Shown here: in pieces, positions 1 to 7,322 of the stretch
Position numbering within the stretch: the first letter of the stretch is position 1
How the letters are laid out: each line of letters opens with the position of its first letter
NCBI GenBank assembly: GCA_023229795.1
Contig: JALNYP010000049.1
Span: 1-28,475, forward strand
Source: Syntrophobacterales bacterium
GTDB taxonomy: Bacteria; Desulfobacterota; Desulfobaccia; Desulfobaccales; 0-14-0-80-60-11
Reading direction: 5' to 3'
Length of the DNA: 28,475 nucleotides
Notes under the pieces: model-generated
The model's database searches: none
Told to the model about the DNA's origin: nothing
Seen by the model: only the letters and a program-made list of their open reading frames with translations
Made by a program: the position numbers and the translations under genes

Positions 1-85
1 ATTTTTTTCCTACTTTTCATTGGCTAAGCCGCCGCGAATCATTATTATAAGAAAACCGCGGAAAAGATTGGAGTTAGGTGGCAAA

Positions 86-823
86 ATGGCCGAATTAACC
101 GGCAAGACCTTGATCATCACCGGGGCCTCCATGGGGATCGGCCGGGCCGTGGCCCTGGAGTTGGCCGGCCGGGGGGTCAATCTGGTATTGAACGCCCGGC
201 ACGCCCCGGCCCTTGCGGACGCAGCTGCGGCCTGCAGCGCCCTGGGCATTGAAGCCCGGCCGGTGTCCGGCAATGCCGCGGCCCCCGAAACCGCTGCGGC
301 CCTGGTGGCCGAGGCCCTCAACCTGGGCGACTTTTACGGCTTTATCCACGCCGCCGGAGTCGTACACCCCGGGCCCCTGTTATGGGAGTTGGCTCCCGAG
401 GATTTCCAGGAGGAGATGGAATCCCACGTCACCGCGGCCTATCAGCTCATCCGGGCCGCGCTTCCCGAGTTACTCAAGCAGGACGGCGGGCTGGTGGTCT
501 TTTTCGGGTCCGCGGTTGCGGATGCACTTATCCCCGGGGTCGGGGCCTACTCTCTGGCCAAGGCCGCGGAGGAGCGCCTGGCCCGGCAACTGGCCTACGA
601 GGCTCCCCAGATTACCACCCTGATCTACCGGCCGGATGCCACGGAAACCCGGATGCAGCACCAGGCCCGGGAGGCGGAAGGCGGCGGGGCCGAGACCCTG
701 CGCCGGATCTTCCGGAGTTTTAAAGAGCGGGGCGAACTCAGCACTCCGGAGAAAGAAGCCCGGGCCCTGGTCCAGATTTTGACGCATAACCCCCGGCGCT
801 TTCACGGCAAAATCGCGGAATAA
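86..823 (+). CDS. short-chain dehydrogenase/reductase (SDR)
   Basis: Predicted 245-residue classical SDR, an NAD(P)H-dependent oxidoreductase with a Rossmann fold, probably cytosolic. The cofactor glycine motif TGASMGIG lies at residues 12-19. An HAAG motif stands in for the usual NNAG. The catalytic set S142, Y155 and K159 has the classical spacing (YSLAK at 155-159). I chose the ATG at 86 because AGGTGG lies just upstream and because the SDR fold starts about here; an in-frame TTG at 20 would add 22 residues that do not look like an SDR. The length is normal for the family. The substrate cannot be read from sequence, and topA downstream gives no functional hint. The family call is firm; the specific reaction is unknown. 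Confidence 0.88.
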   Translation: MAELTGKTLIITGASMGIGRAVALELAGRGVNLVLNARHAPALADAAAACSALGIEARPVSGNAAAPETAAALVAEALNLGDFYGFIHAAGVVHPGPLLWELAPEDFQEEMESHVTAAYQLIRAALPELLKQDGGLVVFFGSAVADALIPGVGAYSLAKAAEERLARQLAYEAPQITTLIYRPDATETRMQHQAREAEGGGAETLRRIFRSFKERGELSTPEKEARALVQILTHNPRRFHGKIAE

Positions 824-911
824 GCCGCGTCGGTCCTCCTTTACCGAAAAATTCCGGTGGCGCAAATTATCGCTCTCCTTACCGGCCCGCGCCGGAAAAC
901 CGCCAGCATGA

Positions 912-941
912 TTGACCCTGAATCATCAAATTGTATATAAC
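912..941 (+). promoter_or_regulatory. candidate sigma70-type promoter of topA
   Basis: TTGACC at 912-917 matches the -35 consensus at five of six positions. TATAAC at 936-941 matches the -10 consensus at five of six, with an 18-nt spacer. The -10 ends only 7 nt before the topA ATG at 949, so transcription would start at or next to the start codon. No Shine-Dalgarno sequence lies between them. The promoter is inferred from sequence only. Confidence 0.5.
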
Positions 942-948
942 TTAGCCT

Positions 949-3300
949 ATGCCAAAATCATTGCTTATCGTCGAATCACCTACCAAGGCCAAGACCTTGC
1001 AAAAATACCTGGGCTCCGACATCCAGGTGGTCTCCAGCAAGGGGCACATCAAGGACCTGCCCAAAAACGAGCTGGGAGTGGACCTGGAACGGGACTTTCA
1101 ACCTAAATACGTCACCATCCTGGGGAAGGCCAAAGTTATCCAGGAACTCAAGAAAGCCGCGGCGGATATTAAGGAAATCTACCTGGGACCCGACCCGGAC
1201 CGGGAAGGGGAGGCCATTGCCTGGCACATCGCCGAAGTTCTGGGCGAGAAAGATCATCGCTTTCACCGGGTTCTGCTTCTGGAGTTGACCCCCAAGGCCA
1301 TCAAGGAGGCCTTGGCCAAGTCGGGCAAGCTGAACCGGGACCGCTACGACTCCCAGCAGGCCCGGCGGGTTCTGGACCGCCTGGTGGGCTACCAGATCAG
1401 CCCCCTGTTGTGGCAGAAGGTCAAGACCGGCCTGAGCGCCGGGCGGGTGCAGTCCGTGGCCCTGCGGCTGGTCTGCGACCGGGAACGGGCCATCATGGCC
1501 TTTATCCCCGATGAGTACTGGACCCTGGACGCCTGTCTCGAAGGCGCGGCGCCTCCGCCCTTTGTGGCCTATCTCTATAAACACAAGAACAAGAACATCA
1601 AACCCGGCAGCGTGGTTGAGGTGGAGAAGATTCTCGACGCCCTGGAGACCGCCGAATTTAAGGTCGCCAAGCTCGACACCAAGCCCCAGCGCCGCAACCC
1701 CGCGCCGCCGTTTATCACCAGCAGCCTCCAGATGGAGGCCAACCGCAAGCTCAGGTTCGCCCCCAAAAAGACCATGCGCCTGGCCCAGCGCCTCTATGAA
1801 GGCATGGACCTGGGGGACGAAGGCCCCGTGGGCCTCATTACCTACATGCGGACCGACTCCACCCGGACCTCGCCGGAGGCCCTGGGCGCGCTGCGGACCT
1901 TCATCGGCGAGACCTACGGCGACGCCTATCTGCCCCAGGCCCCCAACCGGTTCAAGAGTCCCAAGGGCGCTCAGGAGGCCCATGAAGCCATCCGGCCCTC
2001 CGGGGTGGAGCGGCGGCCTCAGGACCTCAAGCCTTTCCTGGGCAAAGATGAGCTGGCCCTCTACGACCTGATCTGGCGGCGGTTCGTGGCCTCCCAGATG
2101 ACCCCTGCGGTCTTCGACCTGACCACCGCGGACCTCAGCGCCGGCGATTACCTCTTCCGGGCCACCGCCTCGGTGCTGAAATTTGCGGGATTCACCAAGG
2201 TTTACCAGGAGTCGACAGACGCCATTGGCGAGGCCGCGGGGCCGGCCAAGCTGCCGCCCCTGGCCGTGGGTGATGTCCTGAAGCTGCGGGATTTTGACCC
2301 CCAGCGGCACTTCACCAAACCCCCGGCCCGCTACACCGAGGCCTCCCTCATCAAGGAAATGGAGGTCCAGGGCATCGGCCGGCCCAGCACCTATGCCACC
2401 ATCCTCACCAACCTCCAGGACCGCCTCTATGTGGTCAAGGAAAAGACCGCGCTCAAGCCCACGGAGATGGGCCTGGTGGTGAGCGATCTGTTGGTGGAGA
2501 ATTTTCCGGATGTCATGGACCCCGCGTTCACCGCGGGCCTGGAGAACGAGTTGGACCGGGTGGCCGAAGGCAAAGTATCCTGGCAGCAGACCATGCGGGA
2601 CTTCTACGGCCCCTTCGTCCAGGAGCTGGATGCGGCCAAAACCGGCATGCGCAAGGTGAAGAGCGTGCCCACCAGCCTGACCTGTCCCGACTGCGGCGCC
2701 GAACTCGTGGTGCGCTGGGGCAAAAACGGCGAATTCATCGGCTGCTCCGCCTATCCCAAATGCGGCTTCACCGGGGATTTCACCCGGGACGCCAAGGGCC
2801 AGATCATTCTCCAGGGGCCGGAAATGCTGCCTCCCGCGGCGCCGGGGGAGGCGCCGGCTCAGGCCGCCGTGGTCCGGGGCAAACCCGCGCCCAGCGGGCT
2901 CACCTGCCCCAAGTGCAACAAAGAGCTGCTGGTGCGCCGGGGCCGGCTGGGGGAATTCCTGGGCTGCTCCGGGTATCCCAAGTGCCGCCTCACCCAGAAT
3001 TTCACCCGTACCCCCGAGGGGCAGATTATCCCCCAGAACCCGGAAGACGAGGCCGCCTACACCTGCCCCCGGGAAGGCTGCGGCGGGCACCTGGTCAAAC
3101 GCCGCTCCCGCCGGGGCATCTTTTACGGCTGCAACAACTACCCCAAATGCGACTTCACCCAGAACCAGGCGCCCCTGGATCAGCCCTGCCCCCAATGCCA
3201 GTTCCCCTGGCTGATGAAAAAGGGCAAAAAAATCCTCTGCCCCCGGGACGAATGCGACTACCAGGAGGCCGCTGCCCCTGACGCGGCAGTCAATGAGTGA
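949..3300 (+). CDS. topA: DNA topoisomerase I (type IA)
   Basis: 783-residue type IA topoisomerase that relaxes negative supercoils through a 5'-phosphotyrosine intermediate. The N-terminal TOPRIM domain has E9 in VESPTKAK and the acidic metal site DPDREGE at residues 82-88. The active-site tyrosine is Y299 in GLITYMRTDSTR. The C-terminus carries four zinc-ribbon modules whose first cysteines are C579, C653, C706 and C747; the first three end in the typical GC..YPKC pattern and the fourth is shorter. The ATG start gives the canonical N-terminus MPKSLLIVESPTKAK. No Shine-Dalgarno sequence precedes it and a good promoter ends 7 nt upstream, so the mRNA may be leaderless. The stop codon is followed directly by a G-rich heptad repeat, then trmFO, a pairing also seen in Bacillus. 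Confidence 0.97.
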   Translation: MPKSLLIVESPTKAKTLQKYLGSDIQVVSSKGHIKDLPKNELGVDLERDFQPKYVTILGKAKVIQELKKAAADIKEIYLGPDPDREGEAIAWHIAEVLGEKDHRFHRVLLLELTPKAIKEALAKSGKLNRDRYDSQQARRVLDRLVGYQISPLLWQKVKTGLSAGRVQSVALRLVCDRERAIMAFIPDEYWTLDACLEGAAPPPFVAYLYKHKNKNIKPGSVVEVEKILDALETAEFKVAKLDTKPQRRNPAPPFITSSLQMEANRKLRFAPKKTMRLAQRLYEGMDLGDEGPVGLITYMRTDSTRTSPEALGALRTFIGETYGDAYLPQAPNRFKSPKGAQEAHEAIRPSGVERRPQDLKPFLGKDELALYDLIWRRFVASQMTPAVFDLTTADLSAGDYLFRATASVLKFAGFTKVYQESTDAIGEAAGPAKLPPLAVGDVLKLRDFDPQRHFTKPPARYTEASLIKEMEVQGIGRPSTYATILTNLQDRLYVVKEKTALKPTEMGLVVSDLLVENFPDVMDPAFTAGLENELDRVAEGKVSWQQTMRDFYGPFVQELDAAKTGMRKVKSVPTSLTCPDCGAELVVRWGKNGEFIGCSAYPKCGFTGDFTRDAKGQIILQGPEMLPPAAPGEAPAQAAVVRGKPAPSGLTCPKCNKELLVRRGRLGEFLGCSGYPKCRLTQNFTRTPEGQIIPQNPEDEAAYTCPREGCGGHLVKRRSRRGIFYGCNNYPKCDFTQNQAPLDQPCPQCQFPWLMKKGKKILCPRDECDYQEAAAPDAAVNE

Positions 3301-3329
3301 GGTTTTGGGTTCTGGGTTTTGGGTTCTGG
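3301..3329 (+). repeat. G-rich heptad array, GGGTTYT type
   Basis: The repeat starts at the base after the topA stop codon. It has GG, GGG, GGG, GGG and GG tracts separated by regular 4-nt TTTT or TTCT loops, which is a 7-nt period. The layout fits an intrastrand G-quadruplex. A reverse-complement copy lies at 3421-3450, so the topA-trmFO spacer is flanked by inverted copies. Confidence 0.85.
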
Positions 3330-3383
3330 AAAAGCAGCCTACTCCTGGCGAGACCAGCTTCTGCTACCTAATATCTTTGTACC

Positions 3384-3400
3384 CGCAGGCTTCAGCCTGA
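3384..3400. repeat. small palindromic hairpin
   Basis: CAGGCT at 3386-3391 pairs with AGCCTG at 3394-3399 across a 2-nt loop. The hairpin sits in the topA-trmFO spacer, between the two inverted heptad arrays. It resembles the dispersed 'GCAGGCTTCAGCCTG' type of intergenic palindrome. Confidence 0.55.
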
Positions 3401-3413
3401 GCCAGCTATCTAA

Positions 3414-4748
3414 ATGACCACCCAGAACCCGGAACCCAAAACCCAGAACCTTGTAGTCATCATCGGCGGGGGCCTGGCCGGGAGTGAGGCCGCCTGGCAG
3501 GCGGCCCGGCGCGGGGTGCGGGTCCGGGTCCATGAAATGAAGCCCCGGAAGTTTTCCCCGGCCCACGGCTCGCCCTTGTTGGGGGAGCTGGTGTGCAGCA
3601 ATTCCCTGAGGGCCGACCGCGTCGAGAGCGCCGTGGGATTGCTCAAGGAAGAGATGCGGCGGCTGGACTCCCTGATCATGGCCGCGGCGGCCGCCACCCG
3701 GGTGCCCGCGGGCAAGGCCCTGGCGGTGGACCGGGAGGCGTTTGCGGCCTTCATTACCGAGGCCCTGGCGTCCGAGCCTCTGGTTGAGGTCGTCCGGGAG
3801 GAAGTGGCGGCCCCGGACCCGGAGATGACCACCATCATCGCCACGGGGCCCTTGACCTCCGAGCCGCTGGCCGAGGCGTTAGGAAGGCTCACCGGCCAGG
3901 AGCATCTGCACTTCTACGACGCCATCGCCCCCATTGTCACCGCGGAGTCCCTCGATCTGGGCAAGATCTTCCGGGCCTCCCGTTACGGCGCCGGGGATGA
4001 TTACCTCAACTGCCCCTTCACCGAGGCCGAGTACGCCGCCTTTTATGAGGCCCTGATGGCCGCGGAGCAGGTGCCGCTCAAGGCCTTTGAGGAGCCCCGC
4101 TACTTCGAGGGCTGCCTGCCGGTGGAGATCATGGCGGCCCGGGGGTACCAGACGCTGTTGTTCGGCCCTCTAAAGCCCGTGGGGCTCATCGACCCGGCAA
4201 CCGGCCGCCAACCCTTTGCGGTGGTGCAGCTGCGGGCCGAAAACCGGGAAGGCACGCTTTATAACCTCGTGGGCTTCCAGACCAAGCTGAAATACGGCGA
4301 ACAGCAACGGGTCTTCCGGCTGATTCCGGGCCTGGAGCAGGCCGAGTTCGCCCGCCTGGGGTCCATCCACCGCAACACCTTCATCCACTCGCCGGGGCTG
4401 TTGTCGCCGCACCTCAATTTCCTTGCCCACCCGCACCTCTTTTTAGCGGGGCAGATTTCGGGGGTGGAAGGCTACGTGGAATCTGCGTCCATGGGCTTGC
4501 TGGCCGGGATCAACGCCACCCGCCACCTGCGGTCCCAACCCCTCGCCACCCCGCCCCGGGAGACCGCGCTGGGTGCCCTCATTTACCACCTCACCAACAC
4601 CGCCACCAAAGATTTTCAGCCTATGAACGTTAACTTCGGGCTGTTTCCGGCGTTAGAGGGGCGTATCCCGAAGAAACTGCGGGGGGCGGCCTATGCGGAG
4701 CGGGCTTTGGAGGCGTTGGAGGAGTGGATGAGGAGGGAGGAATTGTAA
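3414..4748 (+). CDS. trmFO: methylenetetrahydrofolate-tRNA (uracil-5-)-methyltransferase
   Basis: 444-residue folate- and FAD-dependent enzyme that makes 5-methyluridine at position 54 of tRNA, taking carbon from methylenetetrahydrofolate. The FAD dinucleotide motif IGGGLAGSEAAWQ begins near residue 17. The family cysteines are C61 in LVCSNSLRAD and C234 in FEGCLPVE, matching the two conserved cysteines of characterised TrmFO proteins. The conserved GQISGVEGYVES stretch lies near the C-terminus. Length fits the family apart from an odd N-terminus: the ATG at 3414 is the only ATG, GTG or TTG start I see upstream of the FAD motif. Residues 3-12 are encoded by a CCCARAA heptad repeat and read QNPEPKTQN, a sequence not expected in TrmFO. 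No clear Shine-Dalgarno sequence precedes the start. Confidence 0.96.
   Translation: MTTQNPEPKTQNLVVIIGGGLAGSEAAWQAARRGVRVRVHEMKPRKFSPAHGSPLLGELVCSNSLRADRVESAVGLLKEEMRRLDSLIMAAAAATRVPAGKALAVDREAFAAFITEALASEPLVEVVREEVAAPDPEMTTIIATGPLTSEPLAEALGRLTGQEHLHFYDAIAPIVTAESLDLGKIFRASRYGAGDDYLNCPFTEAEYAAFYEALMAAEQVPLKAFEEPRYFEGCLPVEIMAARGYQTLLFGPLKPVGLIDPATGRQPFAVVQLRAENREGTLYNLVGFQTKLKYGEQQRVFRLIPGLEQAEFARLGSIHRNTFIHSPGLLSPHLNFLAHPHLFLAGQISGVEGYVESASMGLLAGINATRHLRSQPLATPPRETALGALIYHLTNTATKDFQPMNVNFGLFPALEGRIPKKLRGAAYAERALEALEEWMRREEL
3421..3450 (-). repeat. GGGTTYT heptad array inside the trmFO N-terminus
   Basis: Four CCC tracts at 3421, 3428, 3435 and 3442 plus a final CC at 3449 are separated by 4-nt loops. 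The minus strand therefore carries regular G tracts with G-quadruplex potential. The array begins 7 nt after the trmFO ATG and is translated. It is the reverse complement of the array at 3301-3329. Confidence 0.85.
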
Positions 4749-4924
4749 GGCGGGAAGGGATGAAATCTAGGTCTATATCAAGTTCATTTTGTGGCGGATA
4801 ACGCCATGAATTTATGGGTTGTGCCGGACTTTGACTCCCCTTTTTCTTTAAAATGTTCCAATTATAATTAAACGCTTATGACCTTAGCTCCGAGAATGTA
4901 ATACCCGAGGTATTCACCCAAGCA

Positions 4925-4933
4925 TGGTATAAT
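4925..4933 (+). promoter_or_regulatory. candidate extended -10 element
   Basis: TGG followed by a perfect TATAAT lies at 4925-4933 in an A+T-rich stretch. I find no good -35 hexamer at normal spacing, which extended -10 promoters can tolerate. It would drive the helicase with a 5' leader of about 280 nt containing the two repeats. Sequence evidence only. Confidence 0.3.
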
Positions 4934-5009
4934 AATAGTATATTGGCCGGAGCAGAAGCAATCAGCGCTTTTTCAAAAAATAAGCGGCTCTTGCAGAACT
5001 GCTTGGTAG

Positions 5010-5069
5010 GTCATCCTGAGCGCAGCGAATGATCTATATTTTTCGGTCGGTTCGGCCCCTCAGAATGAC
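5010..5069. repeat. GTCATYCTGAG-type imperfect inverted repeat
   Basis: GTCATCCTGAG at 5010-5020 and CTCAGAATGAC at 5059-5069 pair with one mismatch across 38 nt. The inner sequence begins CGCAGCGAATGATCT. From memory, this pattern resembles a dispersed intergenic repeat found in many bacteria. No coding capacity. Confidence 0.6.
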
Positions 5070-5171
5070 AATTGTTAACGAAAAGTGCATTTTCCCAGGG
5101 ACTTATAAGAAATTTAGACAAGAGTGCTGGGCGATAACCTACAGAGAAATTGCTGCATCCACTTTATTCTT

Positions 5172-5206
5172 AGCGAGAAGCTGAAAGCTGACCGCTGAAA
5201 GATGAT
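5172..5206 (+). repeat. decayed NGCTGAN heptad array
   Basis: Five successive 7-mers read AGCGAGA, AGCTGAA, AGCTGAC, CGCTGAA and AGATGAT. The array ends 12 nt before the helicase ATG. Related arrays lie directly before pstB (27560-27594) and between coaX and the nitroreductase (16889-16909). Confidence 0.7.
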
Positions 5207-5218
5207 AACTTTTTAACC

Positions 5219-7177
5219 ATGCCCTACACCTTCAAACCCGTAGCCCCCGAGCCGGTGCACCACATCGACTACGAAAAGGACCTCAATCCGGCCCAGTATG
5301 AGGCGGTGACCACCCTCGAGGGTCCGGTGCTGGTCATTGCCGGGGCCGGCAGCGGCAAGACCCGCACCCTGGTCTATCGCCTGGCCTACCTGGTGGAGCA
5401 CGGAGTGGACCCCAGCGCCATTCTGCTGCTTACCTTCACCCGCAAGGCCTCCCGGGAGATGCTCACCCGCGCGGTCCACCTGGTCGATCAGCCCCTGGGC
5501 CAGGTCGTGGGCGGCACCTTTCACGGCATCTGTTACCTCTGGCTGCGCCAATACGGCGAGCGCCTGGGTTATCCCAAGGGCTTTACCTGCATGGACCGCG
5601 CCGACCAGGGCGACCTCCTCAGTATGCTCAAGGAGCGCCTGGGTTTTAAGAAGCTCTCCGGACCGTTTCCCCGGAAAGAGACCATGGCCGAGATTTTGAG
5701 CGCGGTGGTCAACAAGGACCTGTCCCTGGATAACCTCCTGGCCCGTGACTATCCCCAATTTGTGGAGCAGCGGGACCACCTGGCCGAAATGGCCGCGGCC
5801 TACCAGGACGAGAAGCGGCGCCACGCCCTGTTGGACTATGACGACCTGCTCCTGGAGGGCCGGCGGCTTTTGACCGAGCACGAGGACGTGCGCAGCCATC
5901 TGTCGCGGCGCTTCCAGTACCTGATGGTGGACGAATACCAGGACACCAACCGCCTCCAGGCCGAACTGGTGCAGCTTCTGGCCTACACCCATCAAAACGT
6001 CATGGCCGTGGGCGACGACTCCCAGTCCATCTATTCCTTTCGGGGGGCCAACTTCCGCAACATCATGGATTTCCCGAAGCTTTTTCCCGGCACCCGGATC
6101 ATCAAACTTGAGGAGAATTACCGCAGCACCCAGCCTATCCTGGATCTGGCCAACGCGGTCATCGCCGGGGCCCGGGACAAGTACACCAAGTGCCTGTTCA
6201 CCCGCCGGGCCGACGGCGTTCGCCCCCGCCTTTTCCGGGCCGCCACGGAAAACGAGCAGTCCAAACTGGTGGTGGCTCAGGTGCAGGCCCTCCAGGAAGA
6301 GGGCACCCCCTTGAGCGAGATCGCGGTGCTCATCCGGGCCGGCTACCATTCCTTCGACCTGGAGATCGAACTGGTGAAGGCCGGCATCCCCTTCATGAAG
6401 TTCGGCGGCTTCAAGTTCATGGAGAGCGCCCACATCAAGGACCTGCTGGCCCACCTCAAGGTGGTGGCCAACCCCAGGGACGCCATGAGCTGGACCCGGG
6501 TGCTGCTCCTGCTCCCGGGCGTGGGCCGGCAAACCTGCAACAAGTTCAACGCGCAGATCGGGCGCGATTTCGATCTGGCCGCGGCCGGCAAATGGCTGCG
6601 CAATCAACGCCGCCCCAAAGAATTGAAGGACCTGGCCGACCTCCTGGCGCGCCTGGACGCCCCGGGCCAGACTCTGATGACCCGCATGAATGAGGTCCTG
6701 TCCTATTACGAGCCTCTGGCCAAAGAGCGCTATGATGACTACCCTAAACGTATGAAGGACCTGGAACACCTCCTGACCATCACCGCCCGTTACCGGGAAC
6801 TGCAAACCTTCTTGAACGACCTGACCCTGGAACCCCCCAGCAGCCTGGCCGACGTGGTCACCCCCACCGATGAATACCTGACCCTGTCCACGGTGCATTC
6901 GGCCAAGGGCCTGGAATGGGACGCGGTCTTTATTATCTGGGCCGCGGATGGCCGTTTTCCCGCCTTTTACTCGCAGGAGCGGGACGACGAAATGGAGGAG
7001 GAGCGCCGCCTCATGTACGTGGCCGCCACCCGGGCCCGCAACTACCTGGCGCTCATTTTCCCCAGCATCGGGTATAGCAGGCAATTCGGCATGACCGTTA
7101 ATTCGCCCTCCCGGTTCATCGCCGATATCCCCCGCACCCTGCTGGAACCCTGGCGGGCCGAAGTGGAGGAATATTGA
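5219..7177 (+). CDS. UvrD/PcrA-type superfamily 1A DNA helicase
   Basis: 652-residue ATP-dependent 3'-5' DNA helicase of the UvrD/PcrA/Rep group. The motifs run in order: Walker A GAGSGKT at residues 42-48, GGTFHG, motif II VDEYQDTN with D238-E239, motif III GDDSQSIYSFRGA, motif IV ENYRS, motif V TVHSAKGLEWD and motif VI EERRLMYVAATRAR. Both RecA-like domains and the 1B/2B insertions fit the length. The protein is shorter than PcrA or UvrD of about 720 residues, and the missing part is the C-terminal tail after motif VI. It may therefore be a distinct paralogue rather than UvrD itself. The ATG at 5219 has no clear Shine-Dalgarno sequence. Family assignment is firm; the pathway (repair or replication restart) is not resolved. 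Confidence 0.93.
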   Translation: MPYTFKPVAPEPVHHIDYEKDLNPAQYEAVTTLEGPVLVIAGAGSGKTRTLVYRLAYLVEHGVDPSAILLLTFTRKASREMLTRAVHLVDQPLGQVVGGTFHGICYLWLRQYGERLGYPKGFTCMDRADQGDLLSMLKERLGFKKLSGPFPRKETMAEILSAVVNKDLSLDNLLARDYPQFVEQRDHLAEMAAAYQDEKRRHALLDYDDLLLEGRRLLTEHEDVRSHLSRRFQYLMVDEYQDTNRLQAELVQLLAYTHQNVMAVGDDSQSIYSFRGANFRNIMDFPKLFPGTRIIKLEENYRSTQPILDLANAVIAGARDKYTKCLFTRRADGVRPRLFRAATENEQSKLVVAQVQALQEEGTPLSEIAVLIRAGYHSFDLEIELVKAGIPFMKFGGFKFMESAHIKDLLAHLKVVANPRDAMSWTRVLLLLPGVGRQTCNKFNAQIGRDFDLAAAGKWLRNQRRPKELKDLADLLARLDAPGQTLMTRMNEVLSYYEPLAKERYDDYPKRMKDLEHLLTITARYRELQTFLNDLTLEPPSSLADVVTPTDEYLTLSTVHSAKGLEWDAVFIIWAADGRFPAFYSQERDDEMEEERRLMYVAATRARNYLALIFPSIGYSRQFGMTVNSPSRFIADIPRTLLEPWRAEVEEY

Positions 7178-7181
7178 GGGA

Positions 7182-7209
7182 AGTGAGCGGTAAGCCGTGA
7201 GCAGTTCCT
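7182..7209 (+). repeat. decayed RGTRAGC heptad array
   Basis: The 7-mers AGTGAGC, GGTAAGC, CGTGAGC and AGTTCCT start 4 nt after the helicase stop codon. The last unit is strongly diverged. The period and the position at a gene end match the other heptad arrays in the window. Confidence 0.55.
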
Positions 7210-7248
7210 CACGTTGATGAGGCTCACCCGCAAAATGGGAGATGTTGG

Positions 7249-7271
7249 TAGGGCGGGCGTCCCCGCCCGCC
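7249..7271. repeat. GTAGGG-type palindromic hairpin
   Basis: GGCGGGCG at 7252-7259 pairs perfectly with CGCCCGCC at 7264-7271 over a 4-nt loop, and TAG precedes the stem. It lies between the helicase and the radical SAM gene. There is no T-run, so it is not a standard intrinsic terminator. Confidence 0.65.
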
Positions 7272-7322
7272 TCACCCTGTTGAATTGGTGTAGGACGCGC
7301 TCTACGAAGCTGAGTAATAGCC

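Larger units (their letters stand above)
4749..5218. other. 470-bp intergenic region between trmFO and the helicase
   Basis: I see no gene here. The region is more A+T-rich than its surroundings. It holds a candidate extended -10 element (4925-4933), a GTCATYCTGAG-type inverted repeat (5010-5069) and a decayed heptad array just upstream of the helicase start (5172-5206). The remaining sequence shows no recognisable RNA gene or motif. Confidence 0.7.

Noticed and set aside
976..3195. A 739-codon open frame antisense to topA
   Set aside because: Long antisense frames are expected opposite G+C-rich genes. The translation is low-complexity, rich in G, Q, H and L, and matches no known family, while topA has every family motif.
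3301..3450. Heptad arrays as a CRISPR or telomere-like locus
   Set aside because: The units are 7 nt with no spacers and only three to five copies, and the arrays lie in or against ordinary genes of a chromosome. Neither CRISPR nor a chromosome end fits.
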